A DNA stretch of 64,000 nt from the NCBI GenBank assembly GCA_009841235.1, contig VXMH01000037.1, positions 19,543 to 83,542 of the forward strand, in the 5' to 3' direction. The first letter of the stretch is position 1. The number at the start of each line of letters is the position of its first letter. This document shows positions 19,869-28,835 of the stretch, in pieces. Below the pieces are notes generated by a model. The model saw only the letters and a list, made by a program, of their open reading frames with translations, ran no database searches and was not told where the DNA came from. The DNA is from Caldilineaceae bacterium SB0661_bin_32. GTDB lineage: Bacteria; Chloroflexota; Anaerolineae; Caldilineales; Caldilineaceae. The position numbers and the translations under genes were made by a program.

Positions 19869-19999
19869 CGCGAAGGGCCGCAAAGGACACCTTTGTCCTT
19901 CCACAGAGACCTTCTTCATGTTTATCCACGAAGGGCCACTAAGGACCACGAAGAACACCTTTTTCTTTCCACGAAGGGACGCTAAGGGTCACGAAAGAC
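19869..19999. repeat. degenerate repeat array, unit like CCACGAAGGGMCRCTAAGGNCACGAAGRACACC
   Basis: Three imperfect units with recurring (C)CACGAAGGG / (A)AAGGACAC blocks. Confidence 0.7.
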
Positions 20000-20075
20000 T
20001 CCGATGTTGATCTGCGAGCGGACGACCGTCGTAGCTTTCCGCTGCACAGACTTGCCTTTTTTCCAACAAAAGTCG

Positions 20076-20117
20076 AGCGAGAAGAGGAGGGAGGAACAGT
20101 TCTCCCTCCTCTTCGCT
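20076..20117 (-). terminator. intercistronic stem-loop after SBP gene
   Basis: AGCGAGAAGAGGAGGGAG ... CTCCCTCCTCTTCGCT near-perfect stem, 21 nt after the SBP stop on the minus strand; short TTTT follows. Confidence 0.65.
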
Positions 20118-20137
20118 GTCTGTTCTCAGTCAAACTC

Positions 20138-21901
20138 CTACTCGATCCAGTACCAGCTGACGACACCTTTTTCACCTGATGTGCCGAGCCAGTTGAAGGC
20201 TTCCTCGGGGATGAAGCCGCCGAGGTCGTCGGTCATCACGTAGAATTCGGCGATCTGGGTGACACCCCAGATTGGGCCGTCTTCGAAGTAGATTTCCATC
20301 AAAGCCTGGGTGGCGCGTGTTTTCTCGTCGGGGTCTGTGGTGCCCATGGCGACGTTACACATGTTTCTGAATTCGTCGTTGCACCAGTGGAAGCTGGCGG
20401 GCCAGTAGTCCTCATCGCAGCTGCCGACCCAGTACTCGCAGTTGCGCAGTGTGTTGGAGACCCAGCCGCCGACCATGCTGATGTCATAGTCGCCGCTGGC
20501 GCTGCGCTCCTGTTGGAGTTCCCTGCCGGCGAGAATCTCGGTCTGGATTCCGATGTCGGCGAGCTGTTGCTGGAGCAGGACGGGGGCGTCACCACCTGCG
20601 CCGCCAAGCACGATGAGGACGCGGCTGGGATCCCAGATGCCTTCGGACTCAGCTTCGGCGAGGAGTTGTTTGGCCATTTCAGGGTCGAACGAGCGCGGCA
20701 CGACGAGGCTGTCGTCGCAGTCGTCGCAGAAGGAGTCGGTCGCGGTCTGGTGGCCGCGCAGCCCGAAGACGGAGTCTTCCGGCTGGCCGAAGCCGAAGTA
20801 GAGGACTTCAGCCCAAAGCTCGCGGTTGACGGCAAGGGCTATGGCGTCCATGACCTTGCGCGGCAGTTTGCGGTCGTCGCCGCGATTGAGACCGTAGCCT
20901 GTCATCATGAAGGTACGGGGATGGATGGCGGTATCGGGGAGGTCACTGACGGTCTCGTAGTCGCTGGCGCCGACTTTGACCATGTCGGATTCGCCGGCGA
21001 GGAAGTTGTCGAGAGTCAGGCCGGAGTGCTCGGCGTAGCGTTTGATGCCGGGCTTGCCGTAGATGGCGTTGCCCCACCAGTCCTCATTCCGCTGCAGCTC
21101 GAGGACTTTGGCTTCTTCGTCCCAGCTGACGACGCGGTAGGGGCCGCTCGTAACTTCGGGTACCCAGGCATCGGGGAAGTCGCCGGCCCAGAGCTGAGCG
21201 GCGGTGTACTGGCCCAAGTGGTGTTCTGGCAGGACGGAGAGGAAGGCCAGTGGGCGCCAGACGAGGCCGATGGGTTCGTCGGCTTCGATGCGCATATTGA
21301 AGTCATCGATGATCTTGATGCCGGAGATGGAGTCGGCTTTGCCTTCGAAGTAGTCCTGTCCGCCGGTAATGTTGGGGAAGAGGACTTTGGCATCGCCGAG
21401 CCAGTAGTCGGCGTCGGCGTGATAGAGGAGTTCGAAGGTGAAAGCGACGTCGGCAGTGGTGATGCGCTCGCCATCGCTCCAGACGGCGTCCGGGTAGAGT
21501 TCGATCTCCATAGCCATGTTGTCATCGACGCGCTCGATGCGGCGTGCCATCCAGGGCGTGGGGGTGGTATTGCCCAGGGGGCCCATGAAGATGAGCGGCA
21601 TTTGGACCATGTAGAAGGACTCGCTGCCGAAGTTCCAGTTGCCGGCGGTGATTCCGCCCCACATACCGACGCCGAAGCGGGTACGTCCTGGCAGAACGAG
21701 CAGGCGGTCGGAGTCGACGGTGTCCGGGTTGACGGCGTATTGGATGCCTGGCAGTTCGGCAGCCTCGTCAGATGCTTCCTCCATGGCGGTGTCGGCGCCG
21801 TCGCCTGTAGTTGCCGGCGCGGCGCATGCGCCGACGAGCAGGGCGAAGACCAGCAGGAGGGACAGAAGTGTGCAGTTCAACCAGTTACGTTTGATACGCA
21901 T
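20138..21901 (-). CDS. ABC transporter substrate-binding lipoprotein (SBP family 5)
   Basis: Lipobox LLVGAC; IELYPDAVWSDGERITTADVAFTFELL. Confidence 0.92.
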   Translation of the reverse strand: MRIKRNWLNCTLLSLLLVFALLVGACAAPATTGDGADTAMEEASDEAAELPGIQYAVNPDTVDSDRLLVLPGRTRFGVGMWGGITAGNWNFGSESFYMVQMPLIFMGPLGNTTPTPWMARRIERVDDNMAMEIELYPDAVWSDGERITTADVAFTFELLYHADADYWLGDAKVLFPNITGGQDYFEGKADSISGIKIIDDFNMRIEADEPIGLVWRPLAFLSVLPEHHLGQYTAAQLWAGDFPDAWVPEVTSGPYRVVSWDEEAKVLELQRNEDWWGNAIYGKPGIKRYAEHSGLTLDNFLAGESDMVKVGASDYETVSDLPDTAIHPRTFMMTGYGLNRGDDRKLPRKVMDAIALAVNRELWAEVLYFGFGQPEDSVFGLRGHQTATDSFCDDCDDSLVVPRSFDPEMAKQLLAEAESEGIWDPSRVLIVLGGAGGDAPVLLQQQLADIGIQTEILAGRELQQERSASGDYDISMVGGWVSNTLRNCEYWVGSCDEDYWPASFHWCNDEFRNMCNVAMGTTDPDEKTRATQALMEIYFEDGPIWGVTQIAEFYVMTDDLGGFIPEEAFNWLGTSGEKGVVSWYWIE

Positions 21902-22122
21902 GTCTCTTTCTCCTTTGGATAATGGAATTGCTCAGGTCTATTCCGGGTTGCGCCGTTGCAAGGGTTCGAAGTGAGGAATCTGGTGGGCATTTTAGGGAAA
22001 TGCGGGGGGTCTGTCAAGGAGGGAAAAAATGTCGGTGCATCCCGGATAGGAGGGAGGGACAATCTGGTGGGGAATTAATGCTGAATGCGAGGAGAGTGAA
22101 GAGGAGTGGATGGGGTGCAAGT

Positions 22123-22139
22123 GCCGGCACAAGGCCGGC
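22123..22139. repeat. small GC-rich palindrome, GCCGGC-acaag-GCCGGC
   Basis: Perfect 6-bp stem with 5-nt loop ACAAG in an intergenic region. Confidence 0.5.
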
Positions 22140-22155
22140 GCCTGCGATGGGGTGG

Positions 22156-23277
22156 TCATGTGCCTTCGTTGCGCCACCAGCGGACTTCGTTGCTGCCGCG
22201 TTCGGCCGCGGCGACGACGTCGAGGCGCCCGTTGCCGTTGATGTCGGCGGCGATGACCATGTTGGCGTTGGTCCAGCCGTCTTTGAGGAGCTGCATGTCC
22301 CAGGGTCCGCGGGGATCGCCGCGGTGTTTGAAGTAGGCGACGCGGCCGGTCTCGTGCCATGCGGTGGCGACGACTTCGATGTGGCCGTCGTTGTCGAAGT
22401 CAGCGGCAATGGCTTCGAAGGCATTGGGGAATTCTTGGCAGATGATGTGTTTGCGCCATTTGCCGGCGGCGGGGTTGCCGTCGTTTTCGTACCAGACGAT
22501 CTGGTGGTGCTCAAGGGGGACACCGGTGGGGTCGTCGGGGGGGAGCATGCCGAGGGCCATGACGACGTCGAGGTCTCCGTCGCCGTCCATGTCGACAGGG
22601 TGGCCGTGGATGGGCTGGGGGGCGTCATCGATGATGTGCTTGAGCCAGGGCTGGTTCGGGAGGTCGCCGGGGTTTTCATACCAGATGACCTGATTGGCGA
22701 CGCGGGCGGTGCCGAGGAGGTCGGTATTGCCGTTGCCGTTAATGTCGGCGGCGTGGATGGCACGGGTCTCGGCGATGTCGTCTTCGATGATGTGTTTGAT
22801 CCAGTTGCCGTCGCTGTTTTCGTACCAGACGAACTGGTTGCCTTTGCGCCAGGTCGATGCGGCGATATCGAGAGCGCCGTTCCCGGTGAAGTCGGCCACA
22901 GCTACGGCGTAGGCGCCGGTGAGTGTGCCTTCGTCAACGTAGCGGGTGCGCCACGAGCCGGCCAGGCGCGGGTCTCCCTCATATTCAAAGTAGAGCAGGC
23001 AGCCGTTGATGTTGTCGATGAAGACGAGTTCGGGGCGGCCGTCGCCGTTGATGTCTGCGACTTGGTGGCGTTCGAGCCATTCGGGGGTGCGTTTGTGGAG
23101 GACGTGGCGGGTGAAGTTGCCTTGGCCGTCGTTTTCGAGCCAGTAGAGGCCGACGTCGGTGTCTGGGGTGATGAGGTCGGGTACGCCGTTGCCGGTGAGG
23201 TCGTAGGCGGAGATGCCGTAGGTGTATTCGTAGCCGTCCTGGGCGAGGTGTTCGGTGAGGTTGATGAGGTGGGTCAT
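22156..23277 (-). CDS. FG-GAP/VCBS-repeat protein, no evident signal peptide
   Basis: Repeated DINGDGRPELVF, DMDGDGDLDVVMA, DFDNDGHIEVVAT, DINGNGRLDVVAA. Confidence 0.88.
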   Translation of the reverse strand: MTHLINLTEHLAQDGYEYTYGISAYDLTGNGVPDLITPDTDVGLYWLENDGQGNFTRHVLHKRTPEWLERHQVADINGDGRPELVFIDNINGCLLYFEYEGDPRLAGSWRTRYVDEGTLTGAYAVAVADFTGNGALDIAASTWRKGNQFVWYENSDGNWIKHIIEDDIAETRAIHAADINGNGNTDLLGTARVANQVIWYENPGDLPNQPWLKHIIDDAPQPIHGHPVDMDGDGDLDVVMALGMLPPDDPTGVPLEHHQIVWYENDGNPAAGKWRKHIICQEFPNAFEAIAADFDNDGHIEVVATAWHETGRVAYFKHRGDPRGPWDMQLLKDGWTNANMVIAADINGNGRLDVVAAAERGSNEVRWWRNEGT

Positions 23278-23327
23278 TTTGTCCCCCTGGTGGGTCGTTA
23301 ACTATCTCGGAAGAGCCGAGTCAGAGC

Positions 23328-24416
23328 TCAGTTTCCGCCGCCAATCCATTCGAAACTGCGTACATCTCCTGTGCCGCTGGCGGCCTCGAGGCTCAGCCCC
23401 TCCTCCTGTTCCGAAAAAACCCTGACAACGGAAGTTTGCCACCTGTAGGTGACGTCCCGGTCCGGCGGCGGCGCCCACTGGCTCGGCAAGCGGTAGCTGG
23501 TGGCCTTCGTCCAAACAGGGGGCGGCAGTTCATAGATCCCTTCCAAGGGCCAGACGTAGAGGACGTACCATTCGTTCTCTTCCAGGAGGCCTCCGCTTAA
23601 CCAGCGAAACAACACATCTTCGGAATGAGGTATACGTTCGCCGTCATTCGGCCCGAGCAACTGCAGCGGCAGGTACGTCTGGCTTGAACTCGGGTCCTGC
23701 TGTGAGGGGGCCCGCGCTTCCACCGCAAGAATGGTGGAGGGCACGCCGGAGACGGGTAACCGCAGCACCTGCTCAGGTCGGATAATATCGTCCGGCCCGA
23801 TCCCGTTTGCTTCCTGGATTGCCGCGACAGTTGTGCCGAATCGTACGGCAATTGAGATGACCGTATCTCCCGGTCTGACGACATAGCGGAATACGGTAGA
23901 TATTGTCGGCGCGCTGCTGTTGTTTCCGTTTTCCGAGATCGAAGCAGGTACGGGGATGAGCAGAACGTCTCCGGCGCGAATCAGCGTCCCGCCAAGATTA
24001 TTGGCAGCCTGGACCTCTTCGACCGTCACCCCGTACCGGCCGGCGATCCCAAGTAAGGTCTCTCCTGACTGCACGGTATGGCGACCGACTTTGGAACCTG
24101 GCTGCTGTCCCTCCGGTTCGGCCGTTGGCGCTGTTTCTACAGTTTCCGACGAGGAAGGGCTGGTTTCAGACTGGGCCCCGTTCGTCCGCTGGAAGTTAAC
24201 GCCCAGACTGCCGAACCGCCACCAGCCGATCACGATTGCCAGCAGCGTGAGCGCCAAAACCGCATCTCGTATATTCAGGCGCGCCGGCCTTGTCCTGGGC
24301 GCGCCGGTCAGTTCATGACCGCAGAAGTAGCAGGTATCAGCGTTTTGGGCGACCCGTGAACCGCAATTCGGACAGCGGCGGCCCGCCGGAATCGTGGAAC
24401 GTAGGACCTCAGACAT
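23328..24416 (-). CDS. zinc-ribbon / TM / double-LysM protein
   Basis: CPNCG...CYFCG, TM AVLALTLLAIVIGWW, two LysM-like segments (HTVQSGETLLGIAGRYGVTVEEVQAAN; YVVRPGDTVISIAVRFGTTVAAIQEAN). Confidence 0.88.
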   Translation of the reverse strand: MSEVLRSTIPAGRRCPNCGSRVAQNADTCYFCGHELTGAPRTRPARLNIRDAVLALTLLAIVIGWWRFGSLGVNFQRTNGAQSETSPSSSETVETAPTAEPEGQQPGSKVGRHTVQSGETLLGIAGRYGVTVEEVQAANNLGGTLIRAGDVLLIPVPASISENGNNSSAPTISTVFRYVVRPGDTVISIAVRFGTTVAAIQEANGIGPDDIIRPEQVLRLPVSGVPSTILAVEARAPSQQDPSSSQTYLPLQLLGPNDGERIPHSEDVLFRWLSGGLLEENEWYVLYVWPLEGIYELPPPVWTKATSYRLPSQWAPPPDRDVTYRWQTSVVRVFSEQEEGLSLEAASGTGDVRSFEWIGGGN

Positions 24417-24551
24417 GCAAGATGTTTTGCTCAGGGATACTGTTTCGATGGATGAACGCAGTAAAGCACGGGCCCAATGCCCGCGCGCACTATCGAATTC
24501 CGGCGCCCCCCTCCACGACCGGCAAGCGGACCGTGCCGGTTCAGTAGCTTC

Positions 24552-25577
24552 CTACTCTGGTGAAAACACGATTTTCACGCCGTCGCGGCCCTCGAACAGG
24601 TCAAAGGCTTGCTGCCATCCATCCAGCGGAAGACGGTGGCTGATCAGTGGAGTGGTCCGGAGCTGACCGGACTGCAGAAGCGCCAGGGCCTTGCGCCAGG
24701 AGCTGGCCACCGTGGCGAAGGTGCCCTGCACCTGCACCTCCTTGATGCAGACCTGCTCAAGATCCCAAAGCACCTGCTTGCCGAAAAGACCCACCTGCAC
24801 ATATCGTCCTCTGTGCCGCACAAGGTCCAGAGCAGTCTGCGCTCCCGGCCCCGCACCCGAACACTCGAACGCGATATCTGCGCCGAGCCCTTCAGTGCGC
24901 TCGGCTACAGCGTTCTGAAGGTCATCTTTGCCCGCGATCAGGGTCGCGTCCGCCCCAAGCCTCTCCGCCAAAGCCAGGCGCGCCTCGTCCGTATCCGTTC
25001 CAATCACAAGCGCCCTCGCGCCCGCCGCCTTTACGACTTGCAGCATCATCAGCCCAATGGCGCCCGGGCCGGTGATCACCGCCAAGTCCCCAGGCTCCAC
25101 CTTCGAGTTCTCCAGCGCGTGGACGCAACAGGCCAGCGGCTCGGTCAGCGCGCCCGCCCATTCGTCCACACCATCCGGCAACAGATGTATCGACCGTTCC
25201 GGCACGAGCACGTAGCGCGCAAATGCCCCGTTAACGCCGCTTCCAATCGACGCTCGCTGCGGACAGTGATTCGGCATTCCCGCCTTGCAATAGGGACAAA
25301 GACCGCACAATGTATAGTAGGGTTCAGCGGTAACTGAACTGCCGGCAGCGTACCGGGAAACGCCGCTTCCCACATCCACGATTTTGCCCGCAACCTCGTG
25401 TCCAAGAATAACCGGCGGCCGGCAGGGATATTCGTCGTGGTAAATGTGGGCGTCCGTGCCGCAGAGCCCGGCGGCAGTCACTTCTATGACAAGATGGCCT
25501 GGGATAGCGTTTGGCTCAGGCGCATCAATCAGTCCCACCTGACCTGCGCCTCGCCGCAATTTGGCTACACCTTTCAT
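24552..25577 (-). CDS. zinc-dependent alcohol (sorbitol/threonine-type) dehydrogenase, MDR family
   Basis: GLCGTDAHIYHDEYPCRPPVILGHEVAGKI, cysteine-rich structural zinc lobe, ITGPGAIGLMMLQVVKAAGA. Confidence 0.92.
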   Translation of the reverse strand: MKGVAKLRRGAGQVGLIDAPEPNAIPGHLVIEVTAAGLCGTDAHIYHDEYPCRPPVILGHEVAGKIVDVGSGVSRYAAGSSVTAEPYYTLCGLCPYCKAGMPNHCPQRASIGSGVNGAFARYVLVPERSIHLLPDGVDEWAGALTEPLACCVHALENSKVEPGDLAVITGPGAIGLMMLQVVKAAGARALVIGTDTDEARLALAERLGADATLIAGKDDLQNAVAERTEGLGADIAFECSGAGPGAQTALDLVRHRGRYVQVGLFGKQVLWDLEQVCIKEVQVQGTFATVASSWRKALALLQSGQLRTTPLISHRLPLDGWQQAFDLFEGRDGVKIVFSPE

Positions 25578-25698
25578 TCAGACCTGCTCCTGCGTAATCG
25601 ATCGCGCCGCCCTATTCTGCATGAGGCCGTTTTCTCTTCCAGTCCTGCCGCAAAAACAACGCCTGACTTCTCGTACACCAGAATGTGCGGCGGCTTCG

Positions 25699-26514
25699 TC
25701 ATTCACGTGTAGAATAGATCACGGGGTTCAATGGTGTGTCTATTGGCTCCCCTACCTGCGCCCCCGGCAGCCAGCGGTCCCAGTCTCTTTGCTGATTCTC
25801 ATTCTTGGGCGGGGCAACCCGCATCCCGTCTTCCATGTAGATAATGGTCATCACTGCCCGCATCCGATCGCTCTGGTTCGGCCCGGCTCGATGAAATGTC
25901 CAGCCGGAGTGAAAACTGATCTCTCCCATTGCAAAGGGAGAAACACTCTTCGGATAGTCATGCAGAGTGCCTCCGATCTTCCGTTCACTCTCGTCACTGA
26001 TGGACAGGTCCCGGTTCTTCAGCAGCTTGTGGCTGCCGGTGCAAAATGAAAGCGGCCCCATCTCCAGTGGGACCTCCTGCAGGGGAATCCAGGCCGTGAC
26101 CGTATTGTCATTTGAGAGAGGCCAATAAAACTGGTCGACGTGCCAGGGGGTAAAGCCGCCCCCAGGCTCTTTGTAAAGGGCCTGATCGTGATACATGCGG
26201 ACGCCGTCAACGCCCATGAGCTCGGCCGCGATCTTGCCCAATCGACGGCAAAGCACAAATCTCTTCACCTTCTCACTGTGCTCCCAAAGATTCGGAATCT
26301 GTAGAAAAGCCTTCCCGTACGTGTTCCGTTCCGCCAATGCCAGAGTCTGCCGGTTCAGCGCATGAACCAGACGCGTAAACTCGGCGCCGTACTCTTTGAG
26401 CACAGCCGGCGACAGCACATTGGGCAGCTTTACGAAGCCGTCGCGACGGTAGCCGGCGATCTGTTCATCGGTAAGCGGATAGTCGATGCTCAATTCGTCC
26501 ATATCGTTTCGCAT
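25699..26514 (-). CDS. phytanoyl-CoA dioxygenase (PhyH) family protein
   Basis: YRRDGFVKLPNVLSP, WHVDQFYWPL, GPLSFCTGSHK, FHSGWTFHRAGPNQSDRMR. Confidence 0.9.
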   Translation of the reverse strand: MRNDMDELSIDYPLTDEQIAGYRRDGFVKLPNVLSPAVLKEYGAEFTRLVHALNRQTLALAERNTYGKAFLQIPNLWEHSEKVKRFVLCRRLGKIAAELMGVDGVRMYHDQALYKEPGGGFTPWHVDQFYWPLSNDNTVTAWIPLQEVPLEMGPLSFCTGSHKLLKNRDLSISDESERKIGGTLHDYPKSVSPFAMGEISFHSGWTFHRAGPNQSDRMRAVMTIIYMEDGMRVAPPKNENQQRDWDRWLPGAQVGEPIDTPLNPVIYSTRE

Positions 26515-26584
26515 CCGCAGAGTTCAGTGTCGTGGATTGGCTGCGCTGCAATGGGCGGAGGACAGTGCGCCAGACGCCGCCAAT

Positions 26585-26622
26585 TGTAAAGAGCACAGGG
26601 AAGTGTAAAGAGCACAGGGAAG
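26585..26622. repeat. perfect 2 x 19-bp tandem repeat in divergent promoter region
   Basis: TGTAAAGAGCACAGGGAAG twice without interruption. Confidence 0.9.
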
Positions 26623-26838
26623 AAAACACCCGGCAATCAACTGACTGCACGCTTCCCGATTATAACTGAAAGGTACGGAAAGAGCATCCACTCGAAATTC
26701 AATGCTGCGGTCGAATGCCAAACCGTATATAATCGGCCTGAGGCCCTGCCGGATCAGGGCCGGGAGAGCAGGCGCTTCGAGCCGGGGACCACGGCCAGCC
26801 TCCTCTCCTTCCACAGGAACCTGGGTCACTGGAAGAAA

Positions 26839-28293
26839 ATGTCCCACACAGCGTTCATTGCTCTGGGCAGCAATGTCGGCAACCGCGCCGCCTATCTCCA
26901 CACTGCGCTGGATGCCATGTCGTCATACGCGTCTATCGTAGAGACTTCCCACCTCTACGAGACGGTTCCGATTCTTGTGACAGATCAGCCGCTCTTCCTG
27001 AACGCAGTCTGCAAAGTTTCCACGCACCTTACACCTTTGGAACTGCTATCTGCGGTCAAGCAGACCGAAGACTCTATCGGAAGAACGAAAACAGTCCGTT
27101 TCGGCCCGCGCGAAATCGACCTTGACATCCTCTTCCATGACGACTCCGTTGTCGAAACACCCGACTTGACGATCCCCCACGTGGGCATTCCTGAACGAGA
27201 CTTTGTCTTGGCCCCCCTCCTGGACCTGGACAAGGATCTGCGCCACCCCCGCCTGGACGTGACCGTGCAGGCGCTCTGGCAGAGACTGCAAAAGCCGGTC
27301 CCGCCCCGGGTGATGCCGATAAGAGAAAGTTTGTGGCACTGGGGCCACGACACCAAAGTCATGGGTATTCTCAACATCACCCCGGACTCCTTTTCCGGCG
27401 ACGGTCTCGCCGGCGCTCGCAACCCGGTTGCGGCAGCAGTCGCGCAGGCCCGGCAGTTTGTCGGCGCAGGCGCCGACATCCTGGACATCGGCGGCTATTC
27501 CACGCGGCCCGGGCATGCCTACCTGGATGTCGAGGAGGAGATCAGCCGGGTCGGTCCGGTAATCGGCGCGTTGCGCGATGCCCTGGACGTCCCTCTGTCT
27601 GTGGATACCTTTCGCGTCGAAGTCGCGGAAAAGGCTCTCGATGCCGGCGCCGCCTGGCTGAACGACGTGTCAGGTCTGCGATTGGCGAACCAGGCGGCAG
27701 AGACAGATTTCATTGCAGGAGAGGAAACTTCCCGCTCTACTCTGCACGACCCTCCCGTCCCGAACGGGATGGCCGTCCTGTCGGCTCGCCGCCGCGTTCC
27801 GCTCGTTCTCATGCACAATCGCGCGCCCCTCCAGACCGGGCCGCCCTCCGGCGATCCGCAAAGCGAGCCTCCGACGGCTTTCAACGATCCGTCGCACGAT
27901 ATAGTGGCGGTTGTGCGTCAAGGACTTTCTACGGCTCTCGAAGCGGCCCGGCTCAACGGCGTTCCCCGCTGGCACCGCATCATCGATCCAGGCATCGGGT
28001 TCGGCAAGACGCCCGCGGAGCACGCCGTTCTTATCTCCCGCTTGGACGAGCTGCAAGAACTTGGCTATCCACTTCTTTTCGGCTGCTCCCGCAAGGGCTT
28101 TCTGGGCAAAATGGCCGGCGGCGCCCCGGTGGATGACCGGCTGCCGGGGACGATCGCAGCCAACGCTATGGCCGTGGAGCGGGGCGCGCAGATCGTGCGC
28201 GTCCACGATGTTCGGGAAAATCTCCAGGCGATGCGGGTCGTCGACGCTATCATGGCAGGATCACCCGACCGGCCTTTCACTTCATTTTCCTGA
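26839..28293 (+). CDS. folKP: bifunctional HPPK / dihydropteroate synthase
   Basis: HPPK: ALGSNVGNR...KQTEDSIGRTKTVRFGPREIDLDIL; DHPS: GILNITPDSFSGDG, LDIGGYSTRPG, DPGIGFGKT, GCSRKGFLG. Confidence 0.95.
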   Translation: MSHTAFIALGSNVGNRAAYLHTALDAMSSYASIVETSHLYETVPILVTDQPLFLNAVCKVSTHLTPLELLSAVKQTEDSIGRTKTVRFGPREIDLDILFHDDSVVETPDLTIPHVGIPERDFVLAPLLDLDKDLRHPRLDVTVQALWQRLQKPVPPRVMPIRESLWHWGHDTKVMGILNITPDSFSGDGLAGARNPVAAAVAQARQFVGAGADILDIGGYSTRPGHAYLDVEEEISRVGPVIGALRDALDVPLSVDTFRVEVAEKALDAGAAWLNDVSGLRLANQAAETDFIAGEETSRSTLHDPPVPNGMAVLSARRRVPLVLMHNRAPLQTGPPSGDPQSEPPTAFNDPSHDIVAVVRQGLSTALEAARLNGVPRWHRIIDPGIGFGKTPAEHAVLISRLDELQELGYPLLFGCSRKGFLGKMAGGAPVDDRLPGTIAANAMAVERGAQIVRVHDVRENLQAMRVVDAIMAGSPDRPFTSFS

Positions 28294-28312
28294 ATAAAGG
28301 AGCGGCAACACC

Positions 28313-28768
28313 ATGCGATATCCTCTGACCATGACCAGTCTAGGCGGTCGTATCGCCGTGGTCGTCGGCGGCGGCATCGTCGGCGAGCGCAAGGTGCGCA
28401 GCCTGCTGGCCGGAGATGTCCCCGTACGTTTGGTCAGCCCCTCCGCAACGGAGCAGATAACCGCCTGGGCGGAATCCGGCGAGATCGAGTGGACGCGCCG
28501 GCGCTACCAGGATGGAGACCTGGACGATGCCGCTCTCGTATTCGCCGCAACCAACGTGCGCGCAGTCAACCGTGAAGTCGGGGAGGCCGCGCACAGGAAG
28601 AAGCTCTTGATAAACGTTGCCGACGCACCCACCGAGGGGAACTTCCACTCGCCCGCGGTCACGCGGCACGATGATCTCATCGTCTCCGTCAGCACACGCA
28701 CGGGTCGGCCCGGCATAGCAACGTCGGCGCGCGACCGCATCGCCGCGTTACTGGGAGGAGAACAGTGA
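28313..28768 (+). CDS. precorrin-2 dehydrogenase (siroheme synthase N-terminal-like)
   Basis: GGRIAVVVGGGIVGERKVRSLL, ATNVRAVNREVGEAAHRKKLLINVAD. Confidence 0.9.
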   Translation: MRYPLTMTSLGGRIAVVVGGGIVGERKVRSLLAGDVPVRLVSPSATEQITAWAESGEIEWTRRRYQDGDLDDAALVFAATNVRAVNREVGEAAHRKKLLINVADAPTEGNFHSPAVTRHDDLIVSVSTRTGRPGIATSARDRIAALLGGEQ

Positions 28769-28835
28769 ACGCCGCGCCGCTTGTGGACCGGAACTGCGTC
28801 TCCAACTACTCTCCCATTGGGAAGGGCTGCAGATC

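Noticed and set aside
19849-19929. N-terminal extension of the DppB-like permease
   Set aside because: Encoded by the dispersed-type repeat; permease homology starts at LTQYIIRR.
20387-21922. 511-aa plus-strand ORF
   Set aside because: Antisense to a clear SBP lipoprotein gene; composition typical of high-GC shadow ORFs.
21922-23301. 459-aa plus-strand ORF
   Set aside because: Antisense to the VCBS-repeat gene; periodic V/D/G composition mirrors the repeats.
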